In this document: positions 53,595-64,000 of the stretch, piece by piece | Numbering within the stretch: position 1 is the first letter of the stretch | How the letters are laid out: each line of letters begins with the position of its first letter | Source: Physella acuta | Taxonomy: Eukaryota > Mollusca > Gastropoda > Physidae | DNA length: 64,000 nucleotides | NCBI RefSeq assembly: GCF_028476545.1 | Contig: NW_026733201.1 | Span: forward strand, 1-64,000 | Direction of reading: 5' to 3' | Translations under genes and position numbers: made by a program | Notes under the pieces: model-generated | Told to the model about the DNA's origin: nothing | Seen by the model: the letters and a program-made list of their open reading frames with translations, nothing else | Database searches by the model: none

Positions 53595-56500
53595 ATGGAT
53601 GTGAAGAATGCAAGAGCTAATGAAAAACGGAGTGGTAGAAGAAGAAAGAAATCTTTTACAGAAGCGTTGAAAGAGAAATACTGTGTGGAAGATGAACCAA
53701 CGTTTGACTTCATAATAATAAGCCCAAAACGGAAAAGTAATTCCACAGCTGAGTTGGCCCACTTACAAACTGTGGTAGGAATCACGTTTTCATTTCACAA
53801 AATTTAGATTGTTAAGCCTAAATAATACATTATTATTTATAATCTAGAAACTGTTTAGTTGGTTAAATTAATTAAAAGTCTTATTAAAGTTATTAGTAGC
53901 CTAAATTAAAATTAGGCTCATTCTTATTCATAAAGACAATAAAGTGGATAATCATGTAAATGTTTTGTATCGATCGACCCCTTTGAATCCATGACAGAAC
54001 CAGATCCAGTGTTAAATCACAATGTTGTAATAATTATATTATAATCATGATTATTATAATAATGCTGCAAAAAATTATAATAGTATTATTAGAGTCTAAT
54101 ATTCACTCTCCTTTGATATTGCAAGCCCTTTGACACAATTGTGATGTTTTCCCTGTTATACAACCTACCATATTTTAATTATTTTTGTTTAGCATTTGTC
54201 ATCCTTAATAGTACTTGTGACTATAGTCCCAAAGTGTCTCATAAAGGAGTTTTCTTATAAAAATGCTTGCTGGACAATACAGTAGGCTCTTTGTATTGCG
54301 GGTCAGTGATTCAATGCCAGAAGGAACAAAAACAAGAAACATTCCTAACCCAAAAGTCTTTAATTTGGATCTTGGGCTCATGTTTGTAGGATGTCCCTGA
54401 GCCCACCCAACTCTAATGGATACCTGACTCAAGTTAGGGAAAGTAAAGGTGGCTGGCCACACTATCTCCTCCAAGGTCACTAAAACATGTTAGCTCCACT
54501 TACCTGCACCATGGACTGTAAGGTTCGAAAAAAATACTATATGTATATATGTTTATAGAAATGTATGTATTTGTATGCTTTATATTTTTTTTGTTACTAC
54601 AGGTACTTAATGAGATGGATGTAACAAGAGCAGATATTCCATGCCAAGGGTTGACCTCCCTGTGTCCAAATGTGGTTGACCTTGACCTAGCCAATAACCT
54701 GTTAGACAAATGGACAGAATTACTGACAATCTTGTCACACCTGCCTAAAGTGAAATACGTTAATGTCAGTAGAAACAACCTTCGCTTGCACCCAGTGAGT
54801 AGTATTTTGCATTTTGAGGTTCTCATATTTGTAATCATTTCAAAAGGAAGCAGCTGACTTTTTATTCAGACCAGAACATTTTACTTAGCAAAGCAATTTA
54901 TAAATGAAAAGTTAGTTGGACGTTTTTAATAAATATATACATCTTAAGCCTAGGGTCCAAAGCTATTTTTGTTTTATAAACACAAACTTTAAGGTTGGGG
55001 TGGATCCCCCTTGAAGAGAGTCTACCCCCCCCCCCCCCCCAACAAAATGGAATTTATATAGAAAATATATACAGTGTCAGTCCCCAGAAACTAGTCTCCA
55101 CCCCCCCCCCCCCAAAAAAAAGAAATTTCAAGTGCCCCCAGGGGTAAAAAGTCTGGAAGAAACACTGCACACCTTCACACCTTTCCATAATAACCACAGT
55201 CCTGTGTCAAAAAATATATGTCAGGAGATTAAAAACAGGAGAATCATTTATTTAAACACTCAGTACTTAGTTGCTGACCATTACAAATGTCCCATGAAGA
55301 GATTTAGAGCCAACTTAAACTGTACCCCATGTTGATTTTGTTTTTTACTTAGCAAAGCAATTTATAGATGAAAAGTTAGTTAGACATTTTTAATAAATGT
55401 ATACATTACACTTACACCAATATGGATACTATAGATGCAGAATTAGCTGGTGAGAAAATAAAAAATGTTATCTAAAAGAAGGACTGAAAGTTTGAAGTAA
55501 ATACTATTAGGGGTAATCCATAAATGACGTCACGCTTTTTTGGACGATTTTTACCTCCCCCCTCCCCTCAGTCACACGTTGTCCAAAAAAGCCAGACCCC
55601 CCCTAAAATGACGTCACGCCTCAACCTACAACCCCCCTCAAAATTGCAGTTGAATTTTTTTAAAACATCGATATTTTTCTAAAATCTTGTCTAAACTATT
55701 ACAATTTATTAAAACAGTTATCTAAAACGCGAAATAACATCTAAAATTTGTTTTCTAACATTGCTTTTTTATAATGCAAAAGTGTGACGTTGCAACCTCT
55801 GAACCCCCCCTCCCCCTCATCACACATCGTGACAAAATTACGGACCCCCCTCCCCCCTACGAATGTGATGTCATTTATGGATGCCCCCTTATCAATAAAA
55901 TAAAAAATTAGTTCTTTAAACATTAAATTTTAGATTTTTTATTAGTTCATTGCTTGAATTAAGAATGTTTGTTTCCTAGAGCGACCCACTCCCTGAGGCT
56001 AAACTGTCTGTAGAAAATTTGGCATTAAATGACACTGGTGTATCCATAGAGGAAATTGTCAAGCTTTCACCCATCTTGCCTATGTTGAAAGAACTTCATT
56101 TATGTGGAAACAGTAAGTAGTCACAAAATTTCTTTTAACAACACTTATAAACCAAATTTTTTTGTTTGTTTTGTGAATCATTGAGAAGTATGATTGTTAA
56201 AAGGCTAAATCATAATCTGCCTAGAGATATTGAAAAAAAGTTCAGTCAAATTGAGCTGTTTATAATTTTGTATGAATAAAAAGAATCTTGGTTTGAATGA
56301 TAAACTTTGTTTACAATTCAACTTTTTAATAAACTCTAAATAAACCCAGCCATGACATTGACAGTCTGGAACTGGCATCTAGCCAACGTTTGGCTGTAAG
56401 TAAGTCACTGATCTGTGTCAATGGAAAATAAAGACTGACCCAGAAAACACTTGTCATAAAGGAATGAATCAGTTCTATTTTTAACATACTACTGGGGGCA

Positions 56501-59500
56501 CAGATAAAAATAAACAATTAGTTCAAAAGCTATCTGTATTTAATTTTAAATTTATTAGTGTTATAACTTAGTGTTCAAATGCTGTGTTTAATTTTAAATG
56601 TCTTGTTGCAATTAATTTTTACAAACCAATCTTTAACTTATTTCAAATGTGGCTGTACATATTATCTTGTCCTCTTAAAGTTCTTAAAGCACAATGATTA
56701 GCAGTAGTCCACTTTATATTTTTGTTGATTACTTTTTAGTACTGTCTTTCATTTTTTTTATTATGTGTCATTATTGTTTGCCTATGGCTTTAAGAAAAGT
56801 TATAAAATTAAGGTAAACCCATGCTTTATTGTTTAATTTTAAGCTGTAAAATAACAGTTAGTTAACATTTACACAAAATCTATATGAAACTTTTGTTGTA
56901 GATTATGAAGAGCTTGCAGACATTGAAGAAAGAATCCAAGAAGGGGCTTTCTCAACCCTGGAGTGTCTTAGACTAAACAATAATGGCATTTCTAGGTTTG
57001 TAGCTCTTTTTTTTCTTTTGTGCTTCAGTGTTAATGTTTTATAGAGCCAATATTCAACATGTTTACTTTGATCTTGACCCCAACCACTTAACAATAAAGC
57101 AAAATAAATTGATCTTTAAAAATTGATTTAGGTATTTAAGTGGGGATGGTTGAAAAGTCAATTAAAATTATAACAATTACTTTTCAGTTGGTCTGAGGTT
57201 TGGAAGCTTAGACACTTACCTAATCTGAAGTACCTTGTGCTATCTGGCAACCCAGTCAAGGACATTTTTTATCAAGTTTGCTCACAAAATGAGCAGCTTG
57301 ATCTGGCAAGTTCTATTAGATCAGATACTTCACAAAGCAATTCTATGCAAGACCAAACAAATACCAATGAAACTAATGAACAGACCACAGATTTAATCAG
57401 AGAATGGGACTCTAGTGACCCCTCCTTCTCTGACTCCAATCTCTTTACATATCCGTCTGAAGATCTTGATGCTGTTGACGAAATTGAAGACTTAAATGAT
57501 CTAGACACAGAGAGTTCCTCTGAAGACATAGAGGACTGTGGCTGCACACACAGGCCAGTGAGCAGGTTTGAGAACCACTCGGATTCTGACTGTTCTGATG
57601 GTGACAGGGCTAGAACTGACAGCGAGAGCGACGTCTCTCTCAGTGCTGAGGACAACTTCTGTTTCTCCGAGCTGGATGCCTCCTCAAACAGCAACTTTAA
57701 CAACAGCTACGTCTGTGAGACACACATGCCTGTGTACTCAGAGTTTGAAGCCTGCCCTCACAACTTCTCTAAATCTGTCGACATGAGCCGTGACAGTGAA
57801 TCAAAGTGTGAATTTAAACTACATGATGAGGACTCCGAGGTTGAAAGTTCAGACAGCCATCGCTTGGCTGCTGAAACCTTTCTATTTGATGTGATAAACA
57901 ACATTGACTTCTCTAAAGATTTCCCACCAGTACAGTCCCCTGCCTGTGCTAAGTCTGGCAGTCTTCACACTACAACCCCAAGCAGTGCCAGTCATGAAAA
58001 CAGTTTATCACCAGTAAAGCTGGCTGATTCTGTCTCTCACAGTGCCAACTCTGACAAACAGACAAGTGTCATTGACAACATGTGGCTGGATGACATTCTG
58101 GAAAAAGAAATGTTCATAAATATTCACTTCGAACAAAATGATGGAGACTTGTTCACACCTCGCTCAATAAGTTTACAGGATGAAGATTTCTTCTCCCACA
58201 ACCACTCCAACAAATCTTACCCGGCTAAAACTAAAACACAGCGCTGTCTGTTTCAAGAACCTGACAACACCACCAAAACTGAACTTAGCCAAGAAAATGA
58301 CAGCAGTTTAAAAAATGAATCTAGCAGCTTGGCTCATCAGATCACACCAACACAAACCTGTATACAGTCTCACAGTTCTAGCAGTAAGAAATCCTCAGCC
58401 ATGTTGCCTGAGAGACCAGCTGATAGCTGTGATAGAGGTGAAGGACCCCAACATTCCCAGCACAGACTCCACATGGCAGCCGATGTATCAGAGAGTGAGA
58501 AGACGCAGCCATTCCATCAGTTGCAGACACTGTGTCTCAGCAACGCCAACCTCTCCCACTGGACACACTTGAAGCCGTTTAAACTGTTTCCTAAGCTCAA
58601 CAACATTAGGCTTAAGGTTAGTCCACTCCTTTACTTGTTGCAGAACATGTTGTTTAGATACAATGTTGCAGACGTAAATGCATTTTCTTATTGTTGGCCA
58701 TGTTTTAACAGTGTATATGAAAATGGTTTGATTAAAAAAAAAGAAGCAGTTTTAATAAAATAAAATATCTCTATAATCAGACTTAATAGATGGACAAATT
58801 AGTGTTTGCAAGTCATTTCAGTAATTATACAACAATTAATATTTCTTTTAAAAAACAATAGCTTCTAGTTTTTAATGTAGAAAATTGGATCAATATAATT
58901 AAGAAAAGGAGGTAAATTCTATTTGATTCCCTTGCATATGTCCCCTATACTTAGTAGGCTGTTCTACTCAGCCACCTTTACTTTCCCTGAGTCAGGTAAA
59001 GCTCATGGTGGCTAAATTGATAAGTCTCGAGTTTGAACCCGGGCAGTGTTACTGGGGGGGGGGGGGGGTATATATTTTTATATATATCGCATATTCTTTC
59101 GGGGACGGTAGCTTTTCTTGGGGGGGTTCTTCCCCCCCCCCCCCCCCCCCCCCCAAAGAGATGCCTGGAAGAAACTCTGCCACCTGGCAGATTAGGCTAG
59201 AGAGCTGGAGACAGCAACCCTTCTAGAAGAGACAACTCAAAAATCAAACAACTGCTGCCTTGTGGTTTGTTCTTGGTTGGACAAAGTTATGGAAGCAAAA
59301 AAAAAAAATGCATGCTGTAATTGGAGTCACCAGCCTTTAGTATATGGTGTGTAACATGTAATCCTTAATTATATTGGAGAAAATCTCATCCAACATTAAA
59401 AATAAAGAATGAAGAAAAGTGAGGTGCCTATAAGAGCTGAGTACACTAAGTGATGTTTTATAGACTTAAATAATCTACCAATTAACTATGCCATACCACA

Positions 59501-61755
59501 TAATATCAGTTCATTCATTAAAAGAACAGATTCATTACATATACTTTTTTCCATGTAAAATAGTTTCAGAAAACACAAACACATTGTTACAAGGATAAAC
59601 CCTAAGACTGTTTGTGTTGGTTTAGTTAGAGCAACGTAACATTGGTCTTGTGACTTATTCAACTTTTTTTTTTGGCAGAATAATCCTTTGTACTCATCAG
59701 AACATGCAGAGGACAGGAGGAAATTGTACATAGCCAGGTAACACTCATACTAATATGGATGGGGGTAGAGGAGGAAATTGTTTTTAACTCTAATAAGGTA
59801 GTGTGTGGGGACGTGAGAAATTAAATAGTGTTGGCCAGGATTACAGTTGACCACTGGCCATTCATTGTTATAAATTGTCCAGTTTTATAAATTGTGATAT
59901 TTTAAAATTGACAACAATGTGATGAAGAAAGAGGCAACAAATTTGTAATATTTTCCAGTTTACCCACTGTAAATGTGCTGAATGGCAGTGAGATCTCCCA
60001 GACTGAGAGAGAGAAAGCTGAGAGACATTACCTGCGCTACTACATGGACCAGGAGGAGAAACCAGAGTTTTATTACACTTTAATTAAAAAACATGGTGAG
60101 TCTTTGGTCTAGATGGGAACAGTTGCTTGTGTATAGGTATTTAAGGCATCACTGATTATTTCAAATGTTTTTGCAAAATGTAAATTTGTGCAAATAATAT
60201 GTGAAGAAAAGATATTTAATACATTTAATAAATGTGAGTACCTAGTTGAGATATTTTTAACAAACTTAATAAATTGTGTAAATAGTAGAGATATTTTGAC
60301 ATACTTAAGTTGTATAAATAGTAGATATTTTTTAACAAACTTAAATTGTGTAATTAAGTAGAGATATTTTAACAATTTTAAGTTGTATAAATAGTAGAGA
60401 TATTTTAACAAACTTAAATTGTGTAAATAGTAGAGATATTTTAACAAACTTAAATTGTGTAATTAGTAGAGATATTTTGACATACTTAAGTTGTATAAAT
60501 AGTAGAGATATTTTAACAAATTTAAATTGTTTAAATAGTAGAGATATTTTAATAAACTTAAATTGTGTAAATAGTGGAAATATTCTAAAATACTTTTCAA
60601 AGCTAATGTTTTGTAAACTTGTTTTAACAAATGTAACAATGTCATTTAAAGAAACTGTTACTTCAGTATAAATGTATCACTATATTATCGTGTACATAAG
60701 TAAATATATTAGAAAAAAACTTGTCAGTTCTGTCAACCCACATGTTTGTCCCCAGGCCCACCTGTTCGTCTTGTTGACATTGATCTCAGTGCAGGGTACC
60801 AGGAGTGGGCTAATCTCAAGTTTGTCTGTGAAGGGGTGGTCAAGTTCACCCGTAAAATACATTTGGTTGAGCCCATCACTAGATTGAGGGCTATAATCTC
60901 ACAAGAATTGAAAATACCCAAAAGGTAAATTGTTAACTATGTTTGCAACCATCTTCCTGGCATAACAGCATTGTTTCCATTGGTTTTGCCTGTGTATACA
61001 TAAATTAAAGGGAAGCAATGTGTATATATATTCAAGGGAAACAACTCTGCTTATTTTGTCAGTTTAACAAGGACAGATCCACTAGTTTCTAATTATAAAG
61101 CTAAATATTTGATATTTAGTTCAGCTGAATTTCAAGCTTTGTATTTCCAGAAAATTTAAGGATATAAAATTTCATTTTTTTTGTTGCTGCGAGATCACAA
61201 TTTAAATTTAACCATCATAAAACATCAAGAATCTAAAAATCTAAAAATGTAAAAGCAAATTTTTTGTTAAAAAAAAATGATTATCATGGTAATAATACTC
61301 AATTTCCATTTAATAAATGACTTGGATCGTCTTTATAAATGATTAAGTTAGATTTTATCAATGTTTAAGTCAGATTTTTGTAGATGTGCTATTGACAAAA
61401 CTAAAAAGCCACAAACACCAAGTTGACCCCATACAAACACCAAGTTGACCCCATACAAACACCAAGTTGACCCCATACAAACACTAAGTTGACCCCATAC
61501 AAACACCAAGTTGACCCCATACAAACACCAAACAAACACCAAGTTGACCCCTACAAACACCAAGTTGACCCCATACAAACACCAAGTTGACCCCCTGCTA
61601 CATGTTTCAGCTGTTTTCTCCTGTACCACCACTCCTGCGGACCCTCCCACCCCGAGTCAGAGAGGGAGCTTGTAGAGCTGAGGTGTGAGTCCCTCCCCAT
61701 GTCACGCTTTGATTTTGCCGAGGGGGATGAGGTTCACATTGACATTAGGGACTAA
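53595..61755 (+). CDS. TBCEL: Tubulin-specific chaperone cofactor E-like protein (9 coding exons, 845 aa)
   Basis: Relative of tubulin cofactor E without the CAP-Gly domain; vertebrate members destabilise tubulin. Exons: 53595-53774, 54603-54794, 55980-56112, 56902-56995, 57188-58616, 59679-59737, 59959-60095, 60756-60924, 61611-61755 (stop TAA). They join in frame to 845 residues. The N-terminal SFTEALKEKY fits SFMQVLCEKY of vertebrates. Leucine-rich repeats follow from about 60 to 225 (VVDLDLANNLLDKW, YVNVSRNNL, ELHLCGN, CLRLNNNGISSW, YLVLSGNPV) and resume at 643 (TLCLSNANLSHW). Then come LPTVNVLNGSEIS, ERHYLRYYMD and a C-terminal ubiquitin-like domain (about 745-845, ending EGDEVHIDIRD). 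Between repeats, residues about 228-640 form an acidic, Ser-rich, probably disordered insert; vertebrate proteins have about 424 residues in all. Final-exon frame was set by the AG/C split codon. Confidence 0.93.
54206..54484 (-). mobile_element. Probable interspersed repeat in TBCEL intron 1
   Basis: On the minus strand it contains CAGCCACCTTTACTTTCCCT and GAGTCAGGTA. The same phrase (AGCCACCTTTACTTTCCCTGAGTCAGGTA) occurs at about 58969-58997 just before another SINE head, showing this is repeated sequence. Class unresolved, SINE-like. Confidence 0.5.
55010..55167 (-). mobile_element. G-rich hAT-like MITE, decayed copy in TBCEL intron 2
   Basis: The right end CTGGAAGAAACACTG (55153-55167) is the exact inverse of the family's left terminal repeat. 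The interior has the ATGGAATTTATATAGAAAATATATAC-type core and poly-C runs. The left end is too decayed to define, so no target duplication is assigned. Confidence 0.75.
55510..55888. mobile_element. PIF/Harbinger-like MITE, copy 2, in TBCEL intron 2
   Basis: 379 bases, starting GGGGTAATCCATAAATGACG, ending in the inverse with one changed base, and flanked by TTA (55507-55509 and 55889-55891). The interior closely follows copy 1 (AAAACATCGATATTTTTCTA, AAAACAGTTATCTAAAACGC). TGACGTCA occurs at 55525 and 55609; the third site has changed to TGATGTCA. Confidence 0.88.
58983..59413 (+). mobile_element. tRNA-derived SINE in TBCEL intron 5, interrupted by a MITE
   Basis: The head GGTAAAGCTCATGGTGGCTA and GTCTCGAGTTTGAACCCGGG matches the SINE at 49690, and the body resumes after the MITE with CAGATTAGGCTAGAGAGCTG, AAACAACTGCTGCCTTGTGG and GTAATCCTTAATTAT. 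The SINE is therefore older than the MITE. Confidence 0.8.
59044..59179 (+). mobile_element. G-rich hAT-like MITE nested in a SINE
   Basis: Begins CAGTGTTACTGGGGGG and ends GAGATGCCTGGAAGAAACTCTG-type sequence as in the reference copy. It contains a long poly-G and poly-C pair able to fold back. Flanks AACCCGGG and CCACCTGG resemble each other only partly, so the target duplication has decayed or is not present. Confidence 0.85.
60235..60590. repeat. 36-bp minisatellite in TBCEL intron 7
   Basis: Units of the type GAGATATTTTAACAAACTTA followed by AATTGTGTAAATAGTA, roughly ten copies of varying length. Frames read from it (60109-60447 and others) are artefacts. Confidence 0.95.
61411..61594. 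repeat. 22-bp minisatellite beside the last TBCEL acceptor
   Basis: ACAAACACCAAGTTGACCCCAT repeats about eight times with one short unit and stops within 20 bases of the exon 9 acceptor CATGTTTCAG. Confidence 0.95.
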
Positions 61756-61890
61756 ACAAACACACCACGGACCAGGTTCAAGTGTCTGACACCCAGCTAG
61801 CTGAGGGGGGGATGAGGTTCACATTGACATCAGGGACTAAACAAACGCACCACGGACCAGGTTCAAGTGTCTGACACCCAGCTAGCCAAG
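61721..61890. repeat. 85-bp tandem duplication spanning the TBCEL stop codon
   Basis: GATGAGGTTCACATTGACAT starts at 61726 and again at 61811. Each unit has the last 11 codons, the TAA and about 50 bases of downstream sequence. A third, degenerate start (GGGGAAGAGATTCATAT) follows at about 61897. Translation stops in the first copy, so the second is untranslated. Confidence 0.95.
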
Positions 61891-61955
61891 GGGGGTGGGG
61901 AAGAGATTCATATCCAGGTCTGAGCTTGCCAGGCTGCAGATATCATCATCACCCA

Positions 61956-62345
61956 GCTGACCTCATGAGTGAACCTGATGACCTTGTGGGTGAACCTGAT
62001 GACCTCAAGGGTGAACCTACTTACCTTGTGGGTGAACCTATTGACCTTGTGGGTGAACCTGATGACCGTGTGGGCAAACTTACTGACCTCATGAGTGAAC
62101 CTGATGACCTTGTGGGTGAACATGATGACCTCAAAGGTGAACCTATTGACCTCATGGATGAACGTACTGACCTTGTGGGTGAACCTGCTGACCTCATGGA
62201 TTTAACCTACTGACCTCATCAGTGAACCTGATGACCTCATGGGTGAACCTTCTGAACTTGTGGGTGAACCCACTGACCTTATCAGTGAACCTGATGACCT
62301 CATGGGTGAACCTATTGACCTTGTGGGTGAACCTACTGACCAACT
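61956..62345. repeat. 21-bp minisatellite downstream of TBCEL
   Basis: About 18 units of GTGAACCTGATGACCTTGTGG with A/C/T variants. As 21 is a multiple of three, frames stay open on both strands (61926-62213 plus, 61908-62123 minus), but they are repeat artefacts lying after the TBCEL stop. Confidence 0.95.
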
Positions 62346-64000
62346 GATTGTATTATAAAACAACCAAACCTGCTTTGATTCTATTAGCTAGTGGTGTGCA
62401 CCTTAATGGCCGTAGAAATGTGTACTAGTGTGTGTCGGCGTAAGCACTAGCTGATGTTGAATTAAGTTTGTTGACTCATTCATGTTTTGCTCACTGAAGT
62501 AATGAATGACCCGTGTTCACTGTAAGATAGTTTTATCAGCCCTATAGGCATTTAAACGTCGTGTTCCATGAAGTCTTAAGACAAACCTAAATGTTGAGGG
62601 CACAAACTTAAGACCGCTAGCTGTGAAGTTACATGCATTTAAGGTAAGTAAAGTTTCTTACATTCTCATCACAGAGCTGCATCACCCTGTTCTGTAGCCA
62701 TGGTCTACAGGTCTAGGGTATGTTAGGACATAGTCCAGTCATAAGGAAAACAGGTGTGTACACAGGTGTGTCATTTCATGCTCCATGTTGAAAGCCATTT
62801 GATTTGTGACACACAATCACAGTAAGTGTACATGGTATATTCAATTAATTAAGACAAAACACAAGTACAACACAAACATTCTAATTGCTTCAGCACTTTA
62901 AAAAAATGGGAGTTATTAAAGTCAGTCATAACCAGAGGAGAAAGACCATTCAAAGCACATGTAAGTAAATTATGGGGTCAATAAAGTTTATATTATCACT
63001 ATTGACTGTTATATCAGTAGTGTGGGGAGGGAGATGCAAGGTAGTTGTCCTCCCTGGGTGTTAGTTTGTCAGTATATAACATTAAGATGGGGTCAGGGGT
63101 CAGCTCTTGTAAGTACGATTATGTCCATATGACCACTAGTATGAATTACATCAGGAGTAGAGGGTATTCAAACCACCATATACATTTATATATATAGATG
63201 TAAGCATATCTGCCTAACACCCTCCTGGATATATATGCCATAACCTGTACCTTGAGAATAAGCCACTAAGCTTTATTGATGAGCTGAAAACTGAAATTAT
63301 GTAAATAAAAAATATATTTGAATGTATCACCATAGTAGATTTTGCATTACCTTAGAGCAAATTTTTCTGTGTAAAATTTTTTTTAAACCTTGCATTTAGT
63401 TTAAACAAAGAATTTAGATGACATTAATATGGTCATAGTTTTTACTGTCAAATCTCATTAAGTGACTGATGCATTACAAATTATTTGTATTATTACATTT
63501 ATGCTTAAAGGTAAAGAAATTGTAAAAGATGTAATTCTGTTTAGGTTTATTAACAGGTTTGTCTAGATTTTTAAAATCCAAACTCATCTGATATTGTAGT
63601 TACAGATTTGAGTTTATTTTATGACTACAAACTACTTTCATGTTGTCCATCTTTATCTAAATCTGTTAAAATGTGGTGGTCATTTTAAAGACAACTAACC
63701 ATAATCTTGACTCCCATGTACTGCTGGATGATTCATCCAATATGACACTGCTACTTTGGGTAGCAAAAAATGACATGTCAGTCTTGTCATTTCTGTAAAA
63801 AAAATTTTATATTCCATCATCTTTCAAGGTAAGTAACTGATTATAAACTTCTTCACACTTTTTTATCTGTTGAAAAGTTAAGAAAAACATGACATCACAT
63901 TTAAAGGGCGGTAACTAGTGATTACAAATAAAGGTAAGTAACTCATTCATTTTAACCAGTAAGTCCTTGTCAAGATAATTCATGTAAGTAATTTGAAAAA
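62346..64000. other. Downstream region of TBCEL, nothing coding recognised
   Basis: AT-rich. AATAAA at 62980-62985 could be a polyadenylation signal if the TBCEL 3' UTR extends through the minisatellite. No frame, RNA gene or repeat family seen up to the window edge. Confidence 0.45.

Noticed and set aside
57237-58763. Single-exon gene of 508 codons
   Set aside because: The frame is TBCEL exon 5 (57188-58616) read past its donor into the intron; the apparent start is GTG inside the exon.
60109-60671. Leu/Tyr-rich frames in TBCEL intron 7
   Set aside because: Products of a 36-bp AT-rich minisatellite inside an intron.
61908-62213. Repeat proteins on both strands downstream of TBCEL
   Set aside because: 21-bp minisatellite keeps frames open; no gene signals.

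Overview
This is a stretch of animal nuclear DNA: AT-rich, intron-rich, with canonical GT-AG introns, Pol II core promoters, two eukaryotic tRNA genes and many DNA-transposon, SINE and minisatellite repeats. The protein families and the abundance of TAGATCTA and TAGGCCTA palindromes in introns suggest an invertebrate, most plausibly a mollusc such as a gastropod. That placement is inference and was not tested by any search.

The left two thirds is an alpha-tubulin cluster. Three complete genes lie on the minus strand (start to stop 7432-10671, 15311-22125, 26546-29833) and a fourth on the plus strand (39034-42928). All four have the same nine-exon structure, with a first coding exon that holds only the ATG, and each joins cleanly into 451 residues. 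A broken fifth copy, keeping at least one splice acceptor, lies at 31563-31927. All four live genes share one promoter layout: a TATA box, an initiator-like site and a conserved downstream block (TCGACGCATTACAGTCGT in its best form) 47-49 bases from the TATA start.

To the right are a clathrin light chain gene (minus, 45315-53175, six coding exons, 235 residues) and a tubulin cofactor E-like gene (TBCEL, plus, 53595-61755, nine coding exons, 845 residues). These two are divergent, with 419 bases between start codons and a CRE palindrome just upstream of the light chain ATG. The light chain gene is convergent with tubulin gene 4. TBCEL-type proteins destabilise tubulin in the vertebrates where they have been studied, so the window physically links alpha-tubulin genes with a gene whose product acts on tubulin.

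Between the genes are tRNA-Asp and tRNA-Cys, a decayed piggyBac transposon with TTAA ends (33059-35023), two PIF/Harbinger-like MITEs with TTA target duplications, several hAT-like MITEs (four with matching 8-base target duplications), tRNA-derived SINEs and about a dozen minisatellites. One large G-rich minisatellite (4370-5160) gives long but meaningless open frames. The first 7.4 kb and last 1.6 kb contain no gene I can support.
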